The translations under genes and the position numbers were made by a program. Shown piece after piece: positions 58,374 to 64,000 of a stretch of DNA of 64,000 bases; the stretch's first letter is position 1, and the number at the start of each line of letters is the position of its first letter. Origin of the DNA: Pseudomonas sichuanensis (GTDB taxonomy: Bacteria; Pseudomonadota; Gammaproteobacteria; Pseudomonadales; Pseudomonadaceae); contig NZ_QKVM01000009.1 of assembly GCF_003231305.1 (NCBI RefSeq), positions 62,001 through 126,000 of the forward strand. Direction: 5' to 3'. Under the pieces are notes generated by a model. The model was not told where the DNA came from and ran no database searches. It worked only from the letters and a program-made list of their open reading frames with translations.

Positions 58374-60008
58374 ATGAGCCAAGACACCTTGTTGACGATC
58401 CGCGACCTGCGTATCGAAGGGCATTACGAAAACGCCTGGCACCCGCTGATCAAAGGCATCGACCTGACCCTCGAACGCGGCGAGGTACTGGGCCTGATCG
58501 GTGAATCCGGGGCCGGCAAGTCCACGCTGGGCCTGGCCGCCATGGGCTATGTGCGCGACGGTTGCCGGATCACCGGCGGCAGCGTGTGCTTCGATGGCAT
58601 CGAGTTGCTCCAGGCCAGCGCCGACACCCTGCGCAAGCTGCGTGGCCTGCGCATCGCCTATGTGGCACAGAGCGCGGCGGCCTCGTTCAACCCGGCGCAC
58701 CGGCTGATCGACCAGCACGTGGAAACCGCCGTGATCAACGGCGGCATCGACCGCGCCCAGGCCGAAGCCGAGGCGGTCGAGCTGTACCGCATCCTGCGCC
58801 TGCCCGACCCCGAGCACATCGGCCAGCGCTACCCGCACCAGTTGTCCGGCGGCCAGTTGCAGCGAGTGATGACGGCGATGGCCATGGCCTGCCACCCGGA
58901 CCTGATCATTTTCGACGAACCGACCACGGCGCTGGACGTCACCACCCAGATCGAAGTGCTGGCGGCGATCCGCGATGCGGTGAAGACCTTCGGCAGTGCC
59001 GCGCTGTACATCAGCCACGACCTGGCGGTGGTGGCGCAAATGGCCGACCGCATCATGGTGTTGCGCCATGGCAGCCTGGTGGAAGAGGCGCAGACCCGCA
59101 CCATGCTCAGCGCACCGCAGCAGGCCTACACCCAATCGCTGTGGGCGGTGCGCAATTTCCATACGTCCGCCAAGGCTTGCCCCAGCCATGAACAACCGCT
59201 GCTGGAAGTGCGCCAGGTCGATGCCAGCTATGGCCATCAGCCGGTGCTGCACGATGTCTCGCTGAAGCTGTATCGCGGCCAGACGCTGGCGGTGATCGGC
59301 GAGTCCGGCAGTGGCAAGAGCACCACGGCACGCTTGATCAGCGGCCTGCTGCAGCCGACCTCGGGCCAGGTGCTGTATGAGGGGCAAGCGCTGCCGGCGG
59401 ACTATCGCCAGCGCAGCAAGGAGCAGTTGCGGCGTATCCAGATGATCTATCAGATCCCCGACACCGCGCTCAATCCACGCCAGCGCATCGTCGACATCAT
59501 TGGCCGGCCGCTGAGTTTCTATCTGGGGTTGAAGGGCAAGGCGCTGCGTGAGCGGGTCGCCGAGTTGCTGCGGATGATCGACCTGGAACCGGCCAAGTAC
59601 ATGGACCGCCTGCCACGCGAACTGTCCGGCGGGCAGAAGCAGCGGATCTGCATTGCCCGGGCGTTGGCGGCCGAGCCGCAACTGATCATCTGCGACGAAG
59701 TGACCTCGGCCCTCGACCAACTGGTGGCCGAGGGTGTGCTCAAGTTGCTCGACCGCATCCAGCGCGAGCTGGGCGTGGCCTACCTGTTCATTACCCACGA
59801 CGTCGCCACCGTGCGCGCCATCGCCGACGAGGTGCTGGTGATGCAGCGGGGCAGGGTGGTCGATCACGGCAGCCGCGAAGCGATCTTCCGGCCGCCGTAC
59901 CGCGACTACACCGGCTTGCTGTTCTCCTGCGAGCCGGAAATGGACCCCGACTGGCTCGACCGATTGCTGGCGGCCCGTAAATCTGAATCTGTCCTGGAAA
60001 CCGTTTAA
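58374..60008 (+). CDS. fused dipeptide/opine ABC ATPase (DppD-DppF-like)
   Basis: 544 residues with two complete ATPase domains. First: GESGAGKSTLGLAAMGYV, LSGGQLQRVMTAMA, LIIFDEPTTALD. Second: GESGSGKSTTARLISGLL, LSGGQKQRICIARALA, LIICDEVTSALD. Fusion of the two subunits is common in this transporter class. ATG at 58374 has AGGAG eight bases upstream; an in-frame GTG at 58365 is less well placed. Confidence 0.92.
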   Translation: MSQDTLLTIRDLRIEGHYENAWHPLIKGIDLTLERGEVLGLIGESGAGKSTLGLAAMGYVRDGCRITGGSVCFDGIELLQASADTLRKLRGLRIAYVAQSAAASFNPAHRLIDQHVETAVINGGIDRAQAEAEAVELYRILRLPDPEHIGQRYPHQLSGGQLQRVMTAMAMACHPDLIIFDEPTTALDVTTQIEVLAAIRDAVKTFGSAALYISHDLAVVAQMADRIMVLRHGSLVEEAQTRTMLSAPQQAYTQSLWAVRNFHTSAKACPSHEQPLLEVRQVDASYGHQPVLHDVSLKLYRGQTLAVIGESGSGKSTTARLISGLLQPTSGQVLYEGQALPADYRQRSKEQLRRIQMIYQIPDTALNPRQRIVDIIGRPLSFYLGLKGKALRERVAELLRMIDLEPAKYMDRLPRELSGGQKQRICIARALAAEPQLIICDEVTSALDQLVAEGVLKLLDRIQRELGVAYLFITHDVATVRAIADEVLVMQRGRVVDHGSREAIFRPPYRDYTGLLFSCEPEMDPDWLDRLLAARKSESVLETV

Positions 60009-60017
60009 GGAACCTCC

Positions 60018-60725
60018 ATGAAAGTACTGATCGTTCATGCTCATCCCGAGCCGCAATCCTTCACTGCCGCACTGCGCGACCAGGCGGCCGAGACCTTCCG
60101 CGCCCAGGGCCATGAGGTGCAGGTGAGTGACCTGTACGCGATGGGCTGGAACCCGGTGGCCAGCGCCGAAGACTTCAGCCACCGGGAAAACCCGGAGTAC
60201 CTGGTGTATGCGCTGGAGCAACGGCTGGGGGTGAAGAGCGGGTCCATCGCGGCGGATATCCAGCAGGAGCTGGACAAGCTGCTGTGGGCCGACCTGCTGG
60301 TGCTGAACTTCCCGATCTTCTGGTTCTCGGCGCCGGCGATGCTCAAGGGCTGGATCGACCGGGTGCTGGTGTCGGGGGTGTGCTACGGCGGCAAGCGTTT
60401 CTATGACCAGGGCGGGTTGGCGGGCAAGCGGGCGCTGGTCACCGTGACCCTGGGCGGGCGTGAGCACATGTTTGGCGAAGGGGCGATCCACGGGCCGCTG
60501 CAAGACATGCTGCGGCCGATTCTGCGCGGCACCTTGGCCTATGTCGGTTTCGAGGTGCTGGAGCCGTTCGTGGCGTGGCATGTGCCGTATATCAGCGATG
60601 AAGCGCGCAAGGAGTTCCTGCGCAGTTACCAGCAGCGCCTGGAGCAGCTTTCGGATGATCTGCCGATGACTTTCCCGCGCCTGGAGCAATTCGACGACGC
60701 GCTGTATCCCTTGGCGCAGCAATAG
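60018..60725 (+). CDS. flavodoxin-fold NAD(P)H quinone oxidoreductase
   Basis: 235 residues of the NQO1/MdaB-like family: MKVLIVHAHPEPQSFTAALR at the N-terminus, LVLNFPIFWFSAPAMLKGWI and DRVLVSGVCYGGKRFYDQGG in the active-site region, TVTLGGREHMFGEGAIHGPL. FAD or FMN enzyme reducing quinones or similar compounds by two electrons. Nine bases after the ABC ATPase, so part of the operon: the imported compound may be its substrate, or it protects against redox stress from it. Confidence 0.88.
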   Translation: MKVLIVHAHPEPQSFTAALRDQAAETFRAQGHEVQVSDLYAMGWNPVASAEDFSHRENPEYLVYALEQRLGVKSGSIAADIQQELDKLLWADLLVLNFPIFWFSAPAMLKGWIDRVLVSGVCYGGKRFYDQGGLAGKRALVTVTLGGREHMFGEGAIHGPLQDMLRPILRGTLAYVGFEVLEPFVAWHVPYISDEARKEFLRSYQQRLEQLSDDLPMTFPRLEQFDDALYPLAQQ

Positions 60726-60749
60726 CCGCGCGCACCGAGAAATTGCGCC

Positions 60750-61140
60750 ATGCCAACAGGGCGGACAGCGGAGATGTCACAGGAGTGACTGGCCCGAAAC
60801 AAACTGTGGGAGCTGGCTTGCCAGCGATGCGCCGCGCGGGCGGCGCTCGATCTTGAGGGCGCTGCACATCTGTCGCCATGCACCTGGTGGCCTCAACGCA
60901 ACCCCAAGACAAGCACATGGGTGTCACACTGTTGGCCCTGGCAAATCGGGACTCAGTAATGGCCTCCAGGTGTATGCCGGGATATCGGGTCAGGGCCACC
61001 AGGTGTTCGCCGGTGTTCCTGCAGCGCTTATGAGATCGAGCGCCGCCCGCGCGGCGCATCGCTGGCAAGCCAGCTCCCACAGTTTGTTTCGGGCCAGTCA
61101 TGCCTGTGACATCTCCGCTGTCCGCCCTGTTGGTTCGACA
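60750..61140. repeat. composite inverted-repeat element C (inside-out arrangement)
   Basis: Two arms of the element-A/B type lie at 60750-60870 and 61016-61140 with their core-proximal ends facing outward. Both outer ends carry the same core half (CAACAGGGCGGACAGCGGAG and its complement), and the inner ends carry the two different flank types, joined by about 150 bp that itself has complementary CACCTGGTGGCC/GGCCACCAGGTG ends. Fills most of the 525-bp gap between the quinone reductase and the PotF-like gene; no gene seen inside. Confidence 0.85.
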
Positions 61141-61250
61141 CAAAATCGCATCGCCCCCACCCATTCGGGTTATAGCCCCCACCCGCAATCCCCCCGATAG
61201 TTACCCCATCCGCTCACCCGAGCCGATCCTGATCACACGATGGAGTTGCT

Positions 61251-62354
61251 ATGCGCAAGGCATTCAAGGTGATTTCCAGTCTGTTGCTGTGCTGTACCGC
61301 CACCGCCACCCTGGCCGGCGAGGCGGACAACGGCAACACACTCAGGTTGTACAACTGGACCGACTACATCGGCGAAAACACCCTCGCCGATTTCGAGAAG
61401 CAGACCGGTATCAAGGTGATCTACGACACCTTCGACGGCTACGAAACGGTACAGACCAAACTGCTCACCGGCCGCTCCGGCTACGACCTGGTGATGCTCA
61501 ATGCCTCGCTGGTGCCGCCGTTGATCAAGGCCAAGGTGTTCCAGCCGCTGGACAAGGCCAAGCTGCCCAGCTGGGCCAACCTCGACCCGCACGTGCTGCA
61601 GAGCATGCAAGCCTACGACCCCGGCATGGTCTATTCGGCGCCCTACACCTGGGGCAGCTCGGGCATCACCTACAACGTCGACAAGATCAAGCAGCGCATG
61701 CCCGACGCGCCCATCGGCTCGCTGGCCATGCTGTTCGACCCCAAGATCGTCTCGCGCTTCGCCGACTGCGGCGTGACCCTGATGGACGCCCCCAGCGAAG
61801 TCATTCCGCTGGCCCTCAAGTACCTCGGCAAAGACCCGAAAAGCGCCGCCCCCGCCGACCTGAAGGCGGCCCAGGACCTGCTGCTGGGCATCCGCCCGTT
61901 CATCAAGAAGTTCGATTCGGTGAACTACCTCACCAGCCTGCCCAACGGCGACGTGTGCATGGCCCTGACCTGGTCCGGCGACTACGCCACCGCCCAGGCC
62001 CGCGCGGTGGAAGCGAAGAAGGACATCAACCTGGCGTTCTTCATCCCCAGGGAAGGCTCGCTGATCTGGTTCGACAGCCTCTACCTGCCCAACGACGCGC
62101 CCCACGCCGCCAACGCCCACCGCTTCATCGAATACCTGCTGCAACCCAAGACCATGGCCGAGGTGACCAACTACATCCACTACGCCAACAGCAACGCCGC
62201 CGCCACGCCGCTGGTACAGGCCGATATCCGCAATGACCCGGCGATCTACCCGGACGACCAGACCCGCGAGCGCCTGTTCACCCAGAAAGCCCAGGACCCC
62301 CAGGCCATGCGCGCCATCACCCGGGTCTGGAGCACGGTCAAGACCGGCATCTGA
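61251..62354 (+). CDS. PotF/SpuD-like polyamine-binding periplasmic protein
   Basis: 367 residues, signal peptide to about residue 22 (TATATLAGEA). Polyamine-type binding features: TLRLYNWTDYIGENTLADFE, GIKVIYDTFDGYETVQTKLL, GYDLVMLNASLVPPLIKAKV, and YSAPYTWGSSGITYNVDKIK. Precedes a class III aminotransferase by 36 bp, matching the spu/pot pattern of putrescine uptake and transamination. Permease and ATPase genes are not in the window; they may lie elsewhere or this protein is a spare specificity subunit. Confidence 0.87.
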   Translation: MRKAFKVISSLLLCCTATATLAGEADNGNTLRLYNWTDYIGENTLADFEKQTGIKVIYDTFDGYETVQTKLLTGRSGYDLVMLNASLVPPLIKAKVFQPLDKAKLPSWANLDPHVLQSMQAYDPGMVYSAPYTWGSSGITYNVDKIKQRMPDAPIGSLAMLFDPKIVSRFADCGVTLMDAPSEVIPLALKYLGKDPKSAAPADLKAAQDLLLGIRPFIKKFDSVNYLTSLPNGDVCMALTWSGDYATAQARAVEAKKDINLAFFIPREGSLIWFDSLYLPNDAPHAANAHRFIEYLLQPKTMAEVTNYIHYANSNAAATPLVQADIRNDPAIYPDDQTRERLFTQKAQDPQAMRAITRVWSTVKTGI

Positions 62355-62390
62355 CACCTTTCACCGTATCGCTTCGACAAGGAACCGCTC

Positions 62391-63809
62391 ATGGCTACCC
62401 CCATTCGCAAGCTGGCCGCCACCGTTGACAACCAACACCTGGTGCAGGCCGACAAGGCCCACTACATGCACGGCTACCATATGTTCGACGAGCATGCCGA
62501 GCAGGGCGCGCTCAACATCCAGGCCGGCGAAGGCGCCTATATCCAGGACACCGAGGGCAACCGCTTCCTCGATGCCGTCGGCGGCATGTGGTGCACCAAC
62601 ATCGGCCTGGGCCGCGAGGAAATGGCCCTGGCCATCGCCGACCAGGTGCGCCAACTGGCCTATTCCAACCCGTTCTCCGACATGGCCAACCCCAAGGCCA
62701 TCGAGCTGTGCGAGAAACTCGCCAGCCTGGCGCCGGGCGACCTCAACCATGTGTTCCTCACCACTGGCGGCTCCACTGCGGTGGACACCGCCTACCGGCT
62801 GATCCAGTACTACCAGAACTGCCGCGGCAAGCCGCACAAGAAACACGTGATCGCCCGCTACAACGCCTATCACGGCTCCACCTGCCTGACCATGTCGATC
62901 GGCAACAAGGCTGCCGACCGGGTGCCGGAGTTCGACTACGCCCACGAGCTGATTCACCACGTGTCCAACCCCAACTTCTACCGTGCCGCCGACGACATGG
63001 ACGAGGCCGAGTTCCTCGACTTCCTGGTGGCCGAGTTCGAGGACAAGATCCTCTCGCTGGGCGCCGACAACGTTGCCGCTTTCTTCGCTGAGCCGATCAT
63101 GGGCTCGGGCGGGGTGATCATCCCGCCCGAAGGCTACTTCCAGCGCATGTGGCAGGTGTGCCAGACCTACGACATCCTGTTCGTCGCCGACGAAGTGGTG
63201 ACCTCGTTCGGCCGGCTGGGCACCTTCTTCGCCTCCGAGGCCTTGTTCGGCGTTACGCCCGACATCATCACCACCGCCAAGGGTCTGACCTCGGCCTACC
63301 TGCCGCTGGGTGCCTGTATCTTCTCCGAGCGCCTGTGGAAGGTGATCGCCGAACCCGGCAAGGGCCGTTGCTTCACCCACGGTTTCACCTACAGCGGGCA
63401 CCCGGTGTGCTGCGTGGCGGCGCTGAAGAACATCGAGATCATCGAGCGGGAAAACCTGCTGGCCCATGTAAACGATGTCGGCAGCTACCTGGAGCAGCAG
63501 TTGCAGACCCTGGCCGACCTGCCGCTGGTGGGCCAGGTGCGCTGCATGAAGCTGATGGCCTGCGTCGAGTTCGTGAGCAACAAGCAGACCAAGGCGCTGT
63601 TCCCCGATGAAGTGAACATCGGCGAGCGTATCCATGTACGGGCCCAGGCCAAGGGCTTGCTGGTGCGGCCGATCATGCACCTGAACGTGATGTCGCCGCC
63701 GCTGATCATCACCCACGCCCAGGTGGACCAGATCGTCGACACCCTGCGCAGCTGCATCCTCGATGCTGCGCGGGAGCTGGCCGAACAGGGCCTGTACCAC
63801 GGCCAATGA
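62391..63809 (+). CDS. class III PLP aminotransferase, SpuC-related
   Basis: 472 residues. PLP-binding features: FLTTGGSTAVDTAYRLIQYY, RYNAYHGSTCLTMSIGNKA, AFFAEPIMGSGGVIIPPEGY, FVADEVVTSFGRLGTFFASE, and the Schiff-base lysine in ITTAKGLTSAYLPLGACIF. Member of the omega/putrescine:pyruvate aminotransferase subgroup, but clearly different from P. aeruginosa SpuC in many positions, so a related amine or diamine donor is possible. Operon with the polyamine-binding protein. Confidence 0.87.
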   Translation: MATPIRKLAATVDNQHLVQADKAHYMHGYHMFDEHAEQGALNIQAGEGAYIQDTEGNRFLDAVGGMWCTNIGLGREEMALAIADQVRQLAYSNPFSDMANPKAIELCEKLASLAPGDLNHVFLTTGGSTAVDTAYRLIQYYQNCRGKPHKKHVIARYNAYHGSTCLTMSIGNKAADRVPEFDYAHELIHHVSNPNFYRAADDMDEAEFLDFLVAEFEDKILSLGADNVAAFFAEPIMGSGGVIIPPEGYFQRMWQVCQTYDILFVADEVVTSFGRLGTFFASEALFGVTPDIITTAKGLTSAYLPLGACIFSERLWKVIAEPGKGRCFTHGFTYSGHPVCCVAALKNIEIIERENLLAHVNDVGSYLEQQLQTLADLPLVGQVRCMKLMACVEFVSNKQTKALFPDEVNIGERIHVRAQAKGLLVRPIMHLNVMSPPLIITHAQVDQIVDTLRSCILDAARELAEQGLYHGQ

Positions 63810-63862
63810 CCCACCTGCAGCCACAGGTGCGCGCCCATGCCCCGGCCGGTAGACTGCGGGGC

Positions 63863-64000
63863 ATGAGCCGAGCACACGAAAACACCACAATAAACCTGCC
63901 GTTTCATGCCTTGCAGCAATGGCACGCAGCCCTGCAACAGGCCTTCGCCCACAGCGAGGGCCCGGACGCCTTGGCCTGGCTGGCGGCTGCCATCAGCCAG
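63863..64000 (+). CDS. unknown protein, cut by right window edge
   Basis: The first 46 codons are visible, beginning MSRAHENTTINLPFHALQQW then a helical, Ala-rich run (HAALQQAFAHSEGPDALAWL). No family recognised. Start is an ATG 53 bp after the aminotransferase stop with GGGG upstream. Open to the edge. Confidence 0.55.
   Translation, partial: MSRAHENTTINLPFHALQQWHAALQQAFAHSEGPDALAWLAAAISQ

Noticed and set aside
57651..60722. 1,023-codon minus-strand open frame opposite the ABC operon and quinone reductase.
   Set aside because: Antisense shadow: real, well-recognised genes fill the plus strand throughout and the product has no family character.

Overview
The window looks like chromosome from a Pseudomonas of the putida group. 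It is GC-rich, packed with amino-acid and acyl-CoA catabolism, many LysR/Lrp/LysE-type genes and P. putida-style REP palindromes (cores such as GGCAAGCC with flanks GTGGGAGC). It also carries an arginine transaminase (aru) locus whose AruH closely resembles the P. aeruginosa enzyme. I saw no tRNA, rRNA, CRISPR array or intact insertion sequence.

Layout. 1-5,950: a cobalamin-riboswitch-controlled FecCD/BtuCF-type importer (permease cut by the left edge), an acetyltransferase-like membrane protein, a secreted protein made of six 20-residue repeats, an inverted-repeat composite element (A), an orphan ParA and a lipoprotein. 6,100-17,100: a compositionally odd dGTPase, two LysE exporters with AraC and LysR regulators, NfsB nitroreductase, two small proteins of unknown role, a LysE remnant, a cysteine desulfurase and a two-gene membrane/reductase unit. 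17,100-21,560: a LysR/acyl-CoA dehydrogenase divergent pair, an orphan PAAR effector with an overlapping membrane immunity candidate, and a deletion scar that beheaded two divergent genes (esterase and LysR). 21,570-31,440: an NCS1 permease, an Lrp/LysE pair, a periplasmic broad-specificity racemase, CtlX, an Lrp regulator, a CycA-like permease and a dCACHE chemoreceptor. Together these suggest handling of arginine/citrulline and D-amino acids. 31,480-39,980: an MsbA-like ABC exporter, then an unassigned catabolic cluster (enoyl-CoA hydratase, XRE-cupin regulator, old-yellow-enzyme/FeS oxidoreductase, solute-binding protein, class II aldolase, BetI-like regulator).

40,050-54,180 is the aru locus: response regulator AruR, a solute-binding protein, hybrid kinase AruS, an amino-acid permease, then enoyl-CoA hydratase, acyl-CoA dehydrogenase, ADP-forming acyl-CoA ligase, 2-ketoarginine decarboxylase (AruI), arginine:pyruvate transaminase (AruH) and an aldehyde dehydrogenase. 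Core pathway: arginine to 2-ketoarginine to 4-guanidinobutyraldehyde to 4-guanidinobutyrate. The CoA-dependent genes raise the possibility of a CoA-thioester branch. 54,330-60,730: an Rrf2 regulator divergent from a peptide/opine-type ABC importer operon that ends in a flavodoxin-fold quinone reductase, with overlapping palindromes between them. 60,730-64,000: composite element C, a PotF-like polyamine-binding protein, a class III aminotransferase and a gene cut by the right edge.

Most interesting items: the composite repeats, whose internal cores are inverted relative to their flanks between copies and whose arms match within a copy but differ between copies; the PAAR effector-immunity pair; the repeat protein; the two-gene deletion scar; and the CoA enzymes inside the aru operon. 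Product names rest on reading the translated sequences, without database searches.
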